A stretch of DNA of 64,000 nucleotides from Lachnoclostridium sp. UBA1308 (GCA_002307215.1 DBTU01000039.1:12041-76040); one strand, 5' to 3'; counted from the stretch's first letter, positions 36,033-45,249 are shown. A program made the numbers and translations. The notes: generated from the sequence alone by a model not told the origin.

Positions 36033-36953
36033 ATGAATTCTATCATTGAAGTTAAAAATTTTACAAAATCATATGGTAACTTTATAGCCGTAAATAATAT
36101 TTCGTTTGAAGTGGAAGAAGGGACGATTTTCGCATTTCTTGGACCAAACGGAGCAGGGAAAAGCACGACAATCAATACGTTATGTACAATTTTTGAAAAG
36201 ACCTCGGGCAATCTTTTTATCGATGGGAAGGATGTTACGACACATAAAAGTGAAGTCAGATCAACCATTGGAGTCGTATTTCAAGATTCGACACTGGATG
36301 CTAAGATGACAATTGATGAAAACCTTAGAATGCACTGCGTTTTTTATAACGTTCCCAAAAAAGAAGTGGAAGAGCGTATTCAATTTGTCCTAAAATTAGT
36401 GGATTTATTAGGTGAAAGAAAGAAATTAGTGGGTGCGTTATCAGGCGGAATGAAACGACGTGTGGAGATCGCGCGTGGGTTAATTCATTACCCAAAAGTG
36501 TTATTTCTGGATGAGCCGACAACGGGGTTGGATCCGCAGACACGCGCTCATATATGGGAGTATATTATTAAGCTTCAGAAAGAAAGAAATATTACAATAT
36601 TTCTTACGACTCATTACATGGAAGAAGCAGAAATATGTAATAAGATTGCAATTATAGATGGTGGAATTATTGTCGCTCATGATACACCCTATGCTTTGAA
36701 GAAAGAGTTCACAAAAGATAAAGCATATATCACGACCAAAAACGAATCGGAACTTGAGCGGCTACTTGTACAATATGATCTGAAATATGTAAAAAAAGAA
36801 GATTTTTATAAGATTGAGGCTGAAAACATTGATCGTCTATTACAAGTTTTGAGCCTATGTAAAGAGGATATTAGAAATATAGAAATTAAAAAAGGAACAT
36901 TTAATGACGTTTTTCTTGAGATTACCGGGAAAAAGATTAGGGAGGAAGCATAA
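36033..36953 (+). CDS. ABC-2 exporter ATPase (DrrA/daunorubicin-resistance type)
   Basis: 306 residues. Walker A GPNGAGKST, signature LSGGMKRRVEIARGL, Walker B VLFLDEPTTGLDPQTRAHIW, H-loop TTHYMEEAE, and a C-terminal DrrA-like extension. With the following permease it should export a drug, peptide or lipid. The start at 36033 follows GGAG at 9 nt; an ATG at 36024 directly abuts that site. Only 1 nt separates it from the permease gene. Confidence 0.92.
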   Translation: MNSIIEVKNFTKSYGNFIAVNNISFEVEEGTIFAFLGPNGAGKSTTINTLCTIFEKTSGNLFIDGKDVTTHKSEVRSTIGVVFQDSTLDAKMTIDENLRMHCVFYNVPKKEVEERIQFVLKLVDLLGERKKLVGALSGGMKRRVEIARGLIHYPKVLFLDEPTTGLDPQTRAHIWEYIIKLQKERNITIFLTTHYMEEAEICNKIAIIDGGIIVAHDTPYALKKEFTKDKAYITTKNESELERLLVQYDLKYVKKEDFYKIEAENIDRLLQVLSLCKEDIRNIEIKKGTFNDVFLEITGKKIREEA

Positions 36954-36954
36954 T

Positions 36955-37791
36955 ATGAGTACAGTATTTACATTATGGAAAAGAGGATTAAAGGCCTTTA
37001 TAAGGAATAGAACAGGATTGATATTTTCGCTTATTTTCCCTTTTTTCTTTGTCTATGTATTTGGTGCAATCTTTAAAAGTGACTATATACAAAATCCGAT
37101 TGCCTATATGCTCTCGGGTGTTATCATAACGACAGTGTTCGAAAGTTCACTTAATCTGGCTTCGTCAACAGTTGATGACATGGTAAGCGGATTCATGAAG
37201 GAAATCTTAGTTTCCCCGGTCAGAAGAATTGCTGTTGCGATGGGACAATTATTAGCAGCAACTACTGTCGCTACCTTACAAGGTATTTTAATTTTAGTGA
37301 TAGGATTATTTATCGGCATTCGGTTTACTACCTGGACCACACCGCTTTTTATCCTGATTGCAATGGTAAGTGTTGGGCTTGTTTTTTCCGGTGTCGGGCT
37401 ATTTTTGGCAACTAAAGTTCGCAGCGGCCAAACCTTTCAAATAGTGAAAACTGCAGTAACAATGCCCTTAACGTTCATATCAGGTGCATATATTCCCTTG
37501 TCGATGCTACCCGATACACTTAGATATATTGCATATATTAATCCAATGACCTATGCAACCGCTTTCTTTCGCATGATAGTTTTGGAAAAAACTGATTTAA
37601 CTACAGCCGAACTGGTGAAAGAGGGATTAGCAATCGATATCAATGGTTTTATCGTTACTCCGTTTATGTCTTTCGTTATCATAGTTCTGATTGGTTTGGT
37701 ATTTTTACTCTTATCAACTTATTCATTTATCAAAACAGATTTTTCCAGGCTTAACAGAAGTTCCAGTGATGCCAGTGCTTTATGGGGTTAG
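36955..37791 (+). CDS. ABC-2 exporter permease (DrrB type)
   Basis: 278 residues with six membrane helices. Typical ABC2_membrane pattern: FIRNRTGLIFSLIFPFFFVYVFGAIF, MKEILVSPVRRIAVAMGQLLAATTVATLQGILIL, and FISGAYIPLSMLPDTLRYIAYINPMTYATAFFRMI. It is the membrane partner of the preceding ATPase. GGGAGG precedes the ATG at 36955. A GGAGCTGTTGC / GCAACAGCCCC hairpin begins at its stop codon (37791-37837). Confidence 0.92.
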   Translation: MSTVFTLWKRGLKAFIRNRTGLIFSLIFPFFFVYVFGAIFKSDYIQNPIAYMLSGVIITTVFESSLNLASSTVDDMVSGFMKEILVSPVRRIAVAMGQLLAATTVATLQGILILVIGLFIGIRFTTWTTPLFILIAMVSVGLVFSGVGLFLATKVRSGQTFQIVKTAVTMPLTFISGAYIPLSMLPDTLRYIAYINPMTYATAFFRMIVLEKTDLTTAELVKEGLAIDINGFIVTPFMSFVIIVLIGLVFLLLSTYSFIKTDFSRLNRSSSDASALWG

Positions 37792-37866
37792 GAGCTGTTG
37801 CTTATATAATTTTTGAAGGCAATTTTGCAACAGCCCCTTAGCAGTGTGTGCCTGCGTAATCCTCGG
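37791..37866. repeat. Hairpin plus second arm of the 20-nt inverted repeat
   Basis: Stem-loop GGAGCTGTTGC / GCAACAGCCCC (37791-37837) without a clear T run, then TGTGCCTGCGTAATCCTCGG (37847-37866), the reverse complement of 35828-35847. A GGCAATTTTGCAAC stretch here also recurs near 17896. Confidence 0.65.
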
Positions 37867-38159
37867 CTGCTGTCATCTCCCCGCATTTCTCACATTTTAT
37901 GGATTGAAAAAAGTCTTGCTCTTTCCGGTACGATAAAAGTAGTATCTTTTACGTCAAAGAGTACTGCCGGTTCATCATTCATATATCAAAAAGAGTTTAT
38001 CATTTCATATTTCAGTCAGCAAGCCCTCTCTAGGGATATGTTTTAAATATTTTGGTGGAGTAATCAGAGACGTTTGTATTTTCTGTTATTGATAATAACT
38101 GTGCATAATGACTAAATTCTATGACGTTTTTTTTTGTGTTTCTATCATTTGATGCATTG

Positions 38160-38272
38160 CAAAGTATATCCATAGCAAGTATACTTTGTAGTATCAAAAC
38201 GTAATGAAACATTACATAACGTGACACAAAGCAAAACTAAAATGTATGTAACTGGCCGAAGCATACATAACG
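38160..38272 (+). promoter_or_regulatory. Cluster of dyads upstream of modA
   Basis: The gene-free gap 37792-38351 contains dyads CAAAGTATA / TATACTTTG (38160-38188), GTAATG-AAA-CATTAC (38201-38215) and ATGTATG / CATACAT (38242-38268), and two copies of ACATAACG. They may be operators for molybdate control of modABC; no match to a known ModE site or Moco riboswitch is claimed. I see no gene in the gap. Confidence 0.35.
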
Positions 38273-38351
38273 CAATATGGATAGGATTTATGTTTGTGAA
38301 TAGAAAATGGTAGACGAACCGAAAACTAAATTATTGAATGGAGATGAATCT

Positions 38352-39134
38352 ATGAAACGTACAAAAAGAATTGTTTCATTATTACTTATTTTTGTAGTTC
38401 TTTTTTCCTTATCTACTGTGAATGCTTTTGCTAAATCTACAACAAAGTACAGTATCACTATTTCGGCAGCAGCAAGTCTGGCAAATGCTATGACGGATAT
38501 TGCCAAGCTTTATGAAAAGAAATATCCGAATGTTGAACTGTCCTTCAATTATGGTTCTTCAGGAGCACTACAAAAGCAGATTGAACAAGGTTCTCCGGTG
38601 GATGTATTTCTTTCAGCCGCTACTAAGCAGATGGATGCTTTGAAAAACGAAGGACTATTGTATAACAGTACCATTAAGACACTCTTGTACAATGATATTG
38701 TTTTAATCGTACCAAAAGGTTCCACACTATCCATTGTGAACTTCGGTAGTTTATGCAACAATAACGTGAAGGTAATCGCACTTGGAGAGCCGACTACCGT
38801 ACCTGCGGGACAGTATGCGGAAGAAACATTGAAATATTACGGATATCTTGATATAGTAAAAGCTAAGGCGGTTTATGGAAAAGATGTTACCGAAGTTTTG
38901 ACTTGGGTTGCAGGTGGCAATGCAGATGCCGGTGTTGTATATAAGACCGACGCACTGAGCTCCGATAAGGTGGAGATTATATCAACTGCATCATTAGCTA
39001 GCCATACGAAAGTGGAATATCCCGGAGCCGTTATTAAAGGTAGCAAGCATCCCAAAGTAGCTAATACATTCCTGAAATTCCTTACAACGAAGGAAGCAAA
39101 GGCAGTATTTGATGCATACGGATTTAGATACTAA
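38352..39134 (+). CDS. modA: Molybdate-binding protein
   Basis: 260 residues with a signal peptide (MKRTKRIVSLLLIFVVLFSLSTVNAFA). No lipobox Cys is seen, unusual for a Gram-positive binding protein that must stay at the cell. ModA features: SITISAAASLANAMTDIAKLYEKKYPNVELSFNYGSSGALQKQIEQGSPVDVFLSA and GDPxTVPAGxY-like ALGEPTTVPAGQYAEE. It binds molybdate or tungstate for import toward molybdopterin enzymes. GGAG lies upstream of the ATG at 38352. First gene of modABC. Confidence 0.94.
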   Translation: MKRTKRIVSLLLIFVVLFSLSTVNAFAKSTTKYSITISAAASLANAMTDIAKLYEKKYPNVELSFNYGSSGALQKQIEQGSPVDVFLSAATKQMDALKNEGLLYNSTIKTLLYNDIVLIVPKGSTLSIVNFGSLCNNNVKVIALGEPTTVPAGQYAEETLKYYGYLDIVKAKAVYGKDVTEVLTWVAGGNADAGVVYKTDALSSDKVEIISTASLASHTKVEYPGAVIKGSKHPKVANTFLKFLTTKEAKAVFDAYGFRY

Positions 39135-39150
39135 TTAAGGAGTTGGAAAA

Positions 39151-39837
39151 GTGGATTTTGATATATCACCATTGATAGTATCTGTAAAAACTACATTAAC
39201 TGCAACAGTAATCACATTTGTTCTGGGATTACTGGCAGCCTACAAGATGGCAGGTTACAGGGGAAAGCTGAGGGGGATACTGGATGGAATTTTCATCCTT
39301 CCCCTGGTACTGCCGCCTACGGTAGTAGGCTTTCTCCTGTTACTGTTGGTTGGAAGACATGGTCCGGTAGGGAAGATTCTACAGCATTTTGATACCAATA
39401 TCATATTTTCCTGGAGTGCTACTGTTATCGCAGCAGTAGTAGTCTCATTTCCAATGATGTATAAGACGACAAAGGGTGCGTTCGAACAGATTGACAGAAA
39501 TATTCTCTATGCTGCCAGAACCCTGGGTACGCCGGAATGGAAGGTTTTCTTGAGAATCAGTATTCCATTGGCATGGCCGGGCATTGTGGCAGGAGGAATA
39601 TTGGCTTTTGCAAGAGCACTCGGAGAATTTGGTGCAACTATGATGCTGGCCGGCAATATTCCCGGTAGAACCCAGACCATCCCCATGGCTATCTATTTCG
39701 CCGTGGAAGGTGGAAATGAAAAAATAGCATATGTCTGGGTGACGCTGATTATAGCAATTTCATTTATTGTCATTTTTCTAATGAATTACTGGCTGGAATA
39801 TCAGCAGAAGTTCATAGGCGGCAAATGGGGGAAATAG
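39151..39837 (+). CDS. modB: Molybdate ABC permease
   Basis: 228 residues with five or six helices. Landmarks: PLVLPPTVVGFLLLLLVGRHGPVGK and the EAA loop AARTLGTPEWKVFLRISIPLAWPGIVAGGILAFARALGEFGATMMLAGNIPGRTQTIP, typical of ModB. It starts at GTG 39151 with AAGGAG upstream, 16 bp after modA. Confidence 0.95.
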   Translation: MDFDISPLIVSVKTTLTATVITFVLGLLAAYKMAGYRGKLRGILDGIFILPLVLPPTVVGFLLLLLVGRHGPVGKILQHFDTNIIFSWSATVIAAVVVSFPMMYKTTKGAFEQIDRNILYAARTLGTPEWKVFLRISIPLAWPGIVAGGILAFARALGEFGATMMLAGNIPGRTQTIPMAIYFAVEGGNEKIAYVWVTLIIAISFIVIFLMNYWLEYQQKFIGGKWGK

Positions 39838-39904
39838 TGCGAATAGCATAAGCAATTCGCACCCCTGATGTAAGAGCCGCTAAAGGCGGCATAGGGGAGC
39901 TAGT

Positions 39905-40966
39905 ATGAGACTATTGGTTGATATAAAAAAGAAACTGAAAGGCTTTCGATTGGAGATAGCCTTTGAAGCAGATCAGGACATTTTGGGCATTCTGGGCGCT
40001 TCGGGTTCAGGAAAAAGTATGACCCTCCGATGTATTGCGGGCATTGAGACACCGGATGAAGGAAAAATTATTCTGAATGACAGAGTCTTGTTTGATTCGA
40101 AGCGTGGGATTAACCTGCCCTGTCAGCAACGAAGGGTTGGGTTTCTTTTTCAAAATTATGCACTTTATCCGCATATGACAGTTACGAAAAATATAGGATT
40201 TGCTCTTAGCGGTTTATCTTCTATCCGGCGAGAAGAGAAGGTGAAGAAAGCAATTTCTATGATGCAGCTGGAGGGGCTTGAGAATCGGTATCCGGTTCAG
40301 CTTTCCGGAGGACAACAGCAGCGGGTCGCTTTGGCAAGGGCATTGGTGATAGAGCCAGAGGTTCTGTTATTAGATGAGCCATTTTCAGCCTTGGATGAAT
40401 TCTTGAGAAATCAAATGGTTAATCAGTTAATGAGTTCTTTGAGTGATTACAATGGGGTCACCCTCTTTGTTACTCACAATATGGAGGAGGCTTACCGTTT
40501 ATGTAAGAGAATTCTTGTCCTTGATCATGGCAGGAAAGAAGTCTGTGGCGAGAGGGACGAGATTTTTGTACATCCATCTACACTACCCGCAGCACAGGTC
40601 ACCGGATGCAAGAACATCTCAACGGCTAAAAACTTGTCGGATGGTATGATAGAAGCTAAGGAATGGGGAATTAGCCTGTGGGCAGGTGAAGAGAGAACCG
40701 GTGTAGCTCATGTTGGTATCCGTGCTAATCACCTCCGGAGGGCAGAGGGACAGGGGAGCAATGTGTTTGAAATGTGGCCTGTATATACGAGCGAAGCTCC
40801 TTTCCGAATTACCGTATATCTTAGCACTGTCCAGCCGGAGATAAGTTCAAAAGAATTTCGATTTCAGTGGGAGATGTCCAAGGATCGTTGGATAGAACTT
40901 AAAAATCAGCCCTTGCCGTGGAAGGTGTATCTGGATCCGGAAAAATTAATTTGTATCCCAAAATAA
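39905..40966 (+). CDS. modC: Molybdate ABC ATPase
   Basis: 353 residues. Walker A GASGSGKSMTLR, Q-loop QNYALYPHM, signature LSGGQQQRVALARAL, Walker B VLLLDEPFSALD, H-loop VTHNMEEAYR. The C-terminal part (~250-353) should be the MOP-like molybdate-sensing domain but is weakly conserved. GGGGAG precedes the ATG. The modB-modC gap (39838-39904) holds a GTGCGAAT / ATTCGCAC hairpin. The stop codon lies inside the terminator palindrome. Confidence 0.94.
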   Translation: MRLLVDIKKKLKGFRLEIAFEADQDILGILGASGSGKSMTLRCIAGIETPDEGKIILNDRVLFDSKRGINLPCQQRRVGFLFQNYALYPHMTVTKNIGFALSGLSSIRREEKVKKAISMMQLEGLENRYPVQLSGGQQQRVALARALVIEPEVLLLDEPFSALDEFLRNQMVNQLMSSLSDYNGVTLFVTHNMEEAYRLCKRILVLDHGRKEVCGERDEIFVHPSTLPAAQVTGCKNISTAKNLSDGMIEAKEWGISLWAGEERTGVAHVGIRANHLRRAEGQGSNVFEMWPVYTSEAPFRITVYLSTVQPEISSKEFRFQWEMSKDRWIELKNQPLPWKVYLDPEKLICIPK

Positions 40967-40999
40967 CCGGGAGCTGTTGCAACAGCTCCCGGTTATTTT
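40960..40999. terminator. Perfect 40-nt palindromic terminator of modABC
   Basis: AAAATAACCGGGAGCTGTTG is followed by its exact reverse complement. The modC stop TAA (40964-40966) is part of the stem, and TTATTTTGG forms the tail. Symmetry would let it act on both strands. Confidence 0.9.
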
Positions 41000-41185
41000 G
41001 GTTCGACCGCATGTGAGACAGGTATGGTTATTGATACAATTATTGGAGATGCTGTCTAGTCTGAAAAAGGAAATTAGTTTTATTCTTTTAAATTCTATAT
41101 GACTTTCAAATAAGTACATGGCGAAATAACAATCCATCATGTCTTAATAATAATCATTTATCTTCATAAACAATATGTAAGAATT

Positions 41186-41365
41186 CTATTCTTGTGAAAA
41201 ATCAAACACAGGTGAACTGTAACTCGGAGTCATTTCTGCTGATGCTCCATAATAATAATACACTCCATCATATCCATCATATAACTCTACCATACCCATT
41301 GCGATACTCCAACTTCCGTCCGTATTAGTTATCTGATAACCATATGGATATACAGTCCAAAAACT
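41186..41365 (-). pseudogene. Start-less 3' fragment of a secreted-type gene
   Basis: A stop-to-stop frame of 59 codons with clear protein character (WTVYPYGYQITNTDGSWSIA ... SPVFDFSQE) but no start codon. Composition (Tyr/Gly/Ser rich) suggests the end of an extracellular protein. It lies downstream of and on the same strand as the small signal-peptide gene at 41499-41732, so both may come from one broken gene. Confidence 0.45.
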
Positions 41366-41498
41366 TTATTAAATTATTCCGTAATGCTTTTCTTAAGGTT
41401 ATACTTTGTTTTCGATTTTCTAAGTACAAATCTGATTTGCAAACTACCGAACAGTAAATAATTCAAAAATTGCATTATTGCTTGGTATATTTTCAAAT

Positions 41499-41732
41499 TC
41501 ACTGTGTATTTTCATTATAATATTGAACTTTCTTTTCATCCCTTTGTGGATTTTTCGATGCTAAGTCTTTATTTAATGAATCCTTTATTGTTTTCACATT
41601 TGTTACATCAATCTTTACATTAGAATTATTCTCAGAAGCATATACTGTAATGACACCAAAAAATAAAATTGTAATAGATAATATTAATAATACTATTTTA
41701 GTTTTCAGATTTATTTTTTTTATTTGTTTCAT
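41499..41732 (-). CDS. Small secreted protein, possibly a truncated gene
   Basis: 77 residues. MKQIKKINLKTKIVLLILSITILFFGVITVYA is a clear signal peptide or anchor, and the ~45 remaining residues are charged with no recognised domain. GAGGAG lies 5 nt before the ATG at 41732. A start-less protein fragment 130 bp further along the same strand suggests that the mature region was once longer. Confidence 0.55.
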   Translation of the reverse strand: MKQIKKINLKTKIVLLILSITILFFGVITVYASENNSNVKIDVTNVKTIKDSLNKDLASKNPQRDEKKVQYYNENTQ

Positions 41733-41756
41733 ATAGTTACTCCTCACTTTCTTCAT

Positions 41757-42203
41757 AAATAGATAAAGTTATACTTCCTATCAAACTCTTGGCAAATAGG
41801 ATTACCTTATAAAATAAATGCAATTTACTCTACACGAGCGTGGTATATAATTGTATTACATTTATTTGCATTATCTGACAAATTATCTTTTCCAATTAAT
41901 CCTTAATATATTCACATATCTTGGCGTCTAAAAACCCACCGTAGTCGAATAGGAGGTAATTAATTTACCTACCGACCACTCACACCACTTATCCCGACTT
42001 TTTAGTTATCCTGAATAGTGTACGGTTTAAATAGGGTGAAATGCTCTATATGGAAAGCTATGGCGTAGCATTTGACTACAGAAACTATAAGGCATGAGGA
42101 ATAGAATAAATGTAAATTTCTTAAAAACAGTCTATTTGTTGTGTTGTTTTTTGAAATGTATTGAAGTATATTTGGATATAATGTACAATTGTGAATAAGG
42201 TAA
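41757..42203. other. Gene-free AT-rich stretch
   Basis: About 450 bp with no convincing gene. A short coding-like stretch (ATG at 42040, 18 codons, MLYMESYGVAFDYRNYKA then stop) may be a remnant. I see no strong inverted repeats or promoter. Confidence 0.4.
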
Positions 42204-42605
42204 ATGATTGAGGGCTATCAACGAGCTGTTGATGTGGACAGTCAGGCAGGTTCCAGCAAATTGAAGGCTAAATCATTAAAGAACCAGGGTAAGGCTGCGG
42301 ATGGCTTTTTTACAATTTCAGATAAGACTTCAAAGGTCGACTGGTATAAATTTACGGTTGCTTATTCGGGACAATATATTGATTTTTCAATAGCCTATAT
42401 GCTGGATGGAAATCTTGAGTTTGAAATACTAAATTCAAAAGGGAAAGTACTATATGACAGCAGTAAAGAGATAGAATGCTTAGAAGGGTATTATTATCAT
42501 TGGGCGGGAAGTGAGTATCCAAAAGGAACCTACTATATCAAAGTGAAGAAGGGTAGTAAGAGTAGTTCCTTTGATTATGCCGTAGTATTAAAAAAGATAG
42601 TTTAA
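42204..42605 (+). CDS. PPC-type domain protein, probably a 3' gene fragment
   Basis: 133 residues resembling one bacterial pre-peptidase C-terminal beta-sandwich: DGFFTISDKTSKVDWYKFTVAYSGQYIDFSIAYMLDGNLEFEILNSKGKVLYDSS ... KGTYYIKVKKGS. Such domains are normally at the end of secreted enzymes, yet there is no signal peptide here and only a weak AAGG before the ATG. The likely explanation is that it is the remaining C-terminus of a larger extracellular protein. It neighbours other worn secreted-protein genes. Confidence 0.55.
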   Translation: MIEGYQRAVDVDSQAGSSKLKAKSLKNQGKAADGFFTISDKTSKVDWYKFTVAYSGQYIDFSIAYMLDGNLEFEILNSKGKVLYDSSKEIECLEGYYYHWAGSEYPKGTYYIKVKKGSKSSSFDYAVVLKKIV

Positions 42606-42706
42606 TATTAAGAAGCATAATGCTTTATAAGGTAGTCATTCACTAATTCGGGACACGCATAATTTCGCTAAACGAACTAAAGGCATGCGTGGGAATAGGG
42701 GGCAAT

Positions 42707-43507
42707 ATGAAGAAGAATAAAGGAATATTTATTTTGATAATTCTCTGCGTAGTAATATCTTTTACATATACGCCACAAAAGATTATGGCTGCATCTACCC
42801 AAGGTAGTGATGGAAAAACTAAAGCTTGTATCGTAACTTTTAATGCAAACGGTGGCGATGAAGTCTCGGAAACTAGGGTTGTTACTTGTGGTAGTACCTA
42901 TGGTGAATTGCCGGTGGCAACAAGGGGTAATTATGTTTTTTCAGGATGGTACACATTTCCAAGTGCAGGCACTAAGATAACAGAAGACAGTATAATGAAT
43001 AAATCCGGAACACTGACAATATATGCACACTGGAAAGGCGAAGAATGCGAGATAGCGTTAGATGCGAATGGCGGTGAATTAGAAAATGAAACAATAACTG
43101 TCTATTATGGAAGTAAGTTTATCAATCAGTTGCCAATTCCACATATGGAATATAATACGTTTGATGGTTGGTATACCGCGGCAAATGACGGAGACAAAAT
43201 AACTGTGAAAAGTATATTTAATAAAGATTCAGCAAGGACCTTGTATGCACATTGGACGAAAAAGTCCATTAAGATTGTTTTTATAGGTTTTAATGGTGAA
43301 ATGTATGAAATTCAGGTAGAATACGGAGAACCATATGGTGAATTGCCGGAGCCGACAAGAGAGAACTTTGTGTTTGCCGGATGGTATACACTGAGAGACT
43401 ATACAAATAGTAAGGCAGAACCAATAACAAAGGATAATATTGCAAGTGAAAATTCCGCCGTGAGACTATTTGCACGTTGGTATAATGAAACCGAGGGTTT
43501 GAAATAA
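42707..43507 (+). CDS. Secreted protein with three InlB-type B-repeats
   Basis: 266 residues. Signal peptide MKKNKGIFILIILCVVISFTYTPQKIMAA, then three Listeria-Bacteroides (Flg_new) repeats of ~70 residues, each with a VTFNANGG-like start, YGELPVATRGNYVFSGWYT-like middle and an IYAHW-type end. In the middle copy the equivalent is IALDANGGELENETITVYYG. These repeats form small ubiquitin-like folds in surface proteins. No cell-wall anchor is visible. GGGGGC precedes the ATG at 42707. The stop overlaps the start of a truncated next gene (TAATG). Confidence 0.85.
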   Translation: MKKNKGIFILIILCVVISFTYTPQKIMAASTQGSDGKTKACIVTFNANGGDEVSETRVVTCGSTYGELPVATRGNYVFSGWYTFPSAGTKITEDSIMNKSGTLTIYAHWKGEECEIALDANGGELENETITVYYGSKFINQLPIPHMEYNTFDGWYTAANDGDKITVKSIFNKDSARTLYAHWTKKSIKIVFIGFNGEMYEIQVEYGEPYGELPEPTRENFVFAGWYTLRDYTNSKAEPITKDNIASENSAVRLFARWYNETEGLK

Positions 43508-43590
43508 TGAGACATAAAATAGCTAAAACACTTTGTGTTATTCTTGCATCTCTGATTAGCTTAACATACCAAATGCCGCGCCGGATATAA
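43507..43590 (+). pseudogene. Truncated gene: signal-peptide start only
   Basis: An ATG overlapping the previous stop by one base opens a 27-codon frame beginning MRHKIAKTLCVILASLIS, an obvious signal-peptide start, then LTYQMPRRI and stop. The second half runs over the 3' end of the convergent hsmA-like gene. The rest of a secreted protein gene seems to have been deleted, with a junction near 43556. Confidence 0.5.
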
Positions 43591-43924
43591 AGGGAATGAG
43601 CCAGATAATCCATACGACTATACTGAATTTATGAAAATTCATCTTTGCCTTTTCATTATGTTTCAGCAGTACAAGAGTAGCCCATAATGCATGAATGAAC
43701 ATTAATAAAATCGCAAGCAATCCTGTTATCCCATGAAAGTTCAGAACAAAGCTGCCCGCCGCCAGCTTACTCATTAAGGTAGTTCCCAAGATATCAAATA
43801 TCAATCCCATAAAGAAAAGTATCAAGTGCCAGCTTTTAAGCTGGCCTTTTATTTTTTCACTCCACACGCCGATCGTATAAAAAATCAGTGCAGTTGTAAT
43901 TGAGATAATCGCATAAACCAACAT
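43556..43924 (-). CDS. HsmA-family membrane protein
   Basis: 122 residues with four hydrophobic helices. It matches the HsmA (TIGR03987) family: VYAIISITTALIFYTIGVWSEKIKGQLKSWHLILFFMGLIFDILGTTLM ... NFHGITGLLAILLMFIHALWATLVL ... FHKFSIVVWIIWLIPFISG. Several conserved His (WH, FHG, IHA, FHK) suggest haem or metal contact, but the role is unknown. The start at 43924 has GGAGGGG upstream. The gene is alone and its end overlaps the truncated secreted-protein gene. Confidence 0.8.
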   Translation of the reverse strand: MLVYAIISITTALIFYTIGVWSEKIKGQLKSWHLILFFMGLIFDILGTTLMSKLAAGSFVLNFHGITGLLAILLMFIHALWATLVLLKHNEKAKMNFHKFSIVVWIIWLIPFISGAAFGMLS

Positions 43925-44086
43925 GTAAACCCCTCCAATTTCTTATGATGAATATGATGAGAAGATGCACTATCTATCTATTATAGATAAGATACCTAAT
44001 TAACGGTGACTAAGCTTTAATTTGTCAATGCCAATAAAATGCTTGGTTTAGAATGTGCAATATGCAAAACTAATATACTTATAATA

Positions 44087-44130
44087 TAAAGTAAAAGCCT
44101 GTCTCTTCATCGTGTCAGGCTTTTACTTTA
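44087..44130 (-). terminator. Terminator after the AraC gene
   Basis: Stem AAAGTAAAAGCCTG / CAGGCTTTTACTTT. On the minus strand it follows the stop at 44141 and ends in TTTACTTTATATT. Confidence 0.8.
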
Positions 44131-44140
44131 TTGGTGTGTA

Positions 44141-45016
44141 TTATGGTCTTGGGTAATTATTATCTGGTAATTTATGTGCAACCTTTTGCAGCTGATACTT
44201 TTTTGGCGAGAGGCCGGCTTGTTTGGAAAAAGTTCTTGAAAAATTGGAATAATCATTAAAGCCGGATAGAAAGCATGTATCAATGGGAGAATATCCTTCA
44301 CTTAAGTAGCTTTTTGCAAGAGTGACTCTTTTTCTGATGATATATATCTGCAAGGGTAAACCGGTAATTTCTTTAAATTTTCTACTGATATAAGTTCCGT
44401 TATGATGAATCTCCTTTGCCAGAATATCAAGCGTAATATCTTCGGAAATATGTTTTTCGATATAGGCCATGGTATCTATGACCAAGCGAGGTATAATATT
44501 TTCTATTTTTGTTTTGTTATGATGACAGGCCAGCTGGTTTATCATGACAAGAATTTGCTTAAGGTAACACTCAGTCAGGATGTCATTACCGAATTCATCG
44601 GAGGTCAGTTCATGCATGAGGCGATGTGCCAGATAAATAAAATTGCCCAACTCCTGTTCATCCAGTTGAAGAATATTGATACTGCTGGCAGGCAGGCGAT
44701 AAAAACAGGTTGAAAGATCTGTCTTATCTGAGGATAATTTCTCCATAACCGAGTCCCTGATGTTGATAATGATTCTTTCGTACGAAGCTAAATTAAGTAA
44801 TTCTCGCCTATGGAAGTCATAGGGTTTTATACAGACAAGGCTTCCAGTGCTCATATGCTGCCCCTGCTGTTCTACATAATAATTTATGTTTCCGTTTAGA
44901 TACAAAAAGAGTTCATAGCCATCATGGTTATGAAAAAAATCCTCAGCGAAATAGTCTATTTTATGTTCACAAATGATGTCTTGACTTAAAAAATCCTGCG
45001 TCTTTACTATTTCCAT
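44141..45016 (-). CDS. AraC-family regulator of the sugar importer locus
   Basis: 291 residues. The N-terminal cupin sensor (DYFAEDFFHNHDGYELFLYLNGNINYYVEQQG) is followed by a linker and the C-terminal AraC DNA-binding domain (DITLDILAKEIHHNGTYISRKFKEITG; DTCFLSGFNDYSNFSRTFSKQAG). It is divergent from the LplB-type operon, the usual place for its activator. The start at 45016 has GAGGTG at 8 nt; a GTG at 45028 overlaps this site. Confidence 0.9.
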   Translation of the reverse strand: MEIVKTQDFLSQDIICEHKIDYFAEDFFHNHDGYELFLYLNGNINYYVEQQGQHMSTGSLVCIKPYDFHRRELLNLASYERIIINIRDSVMEKLSSDKTDLSTCFYRLPASSINILQLDEQELGNFIYLAHRLMHELTSDEFGNDILTECYLKQILVMINQLACHHNKTKIENIIPRLVIDTMAYIEKHISEDITLDILAKEIHHNGTYISRKFKEITGLPLQIYIIRKRVTLAKSYLSEGYSPIDTCFLSGFNDYSNFSRTFSKQAGLSPKKYQLQKVAHKLPDNNYPRP

Positions 45017-45249
45017 GATCCACTTCACCTCTTAATTGATATCAATATTGCACAAATAATATTTCAAGATACATGAAATAATATAAAATATTTACAATAG
45101 AAAAGTCGCATTTCGCAATATAAATGTAAGGATATGCGTTGTAGATTGCCTTTACAATATATTATACTTTATTTAATGTTTTTTCTATAATTATTTAAAA
45201 GTTTTATTTTTTTCATGACAATTTATGAAACTACGCGAGGAGGTAAGCG

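Noticed and set aside
37813..38046. 77-codon frame after the ABC-2 permease
   Set aside because: It runs through the hairpin and the inverted-repeat arm, has no ribosome-binding site and resembles no family.
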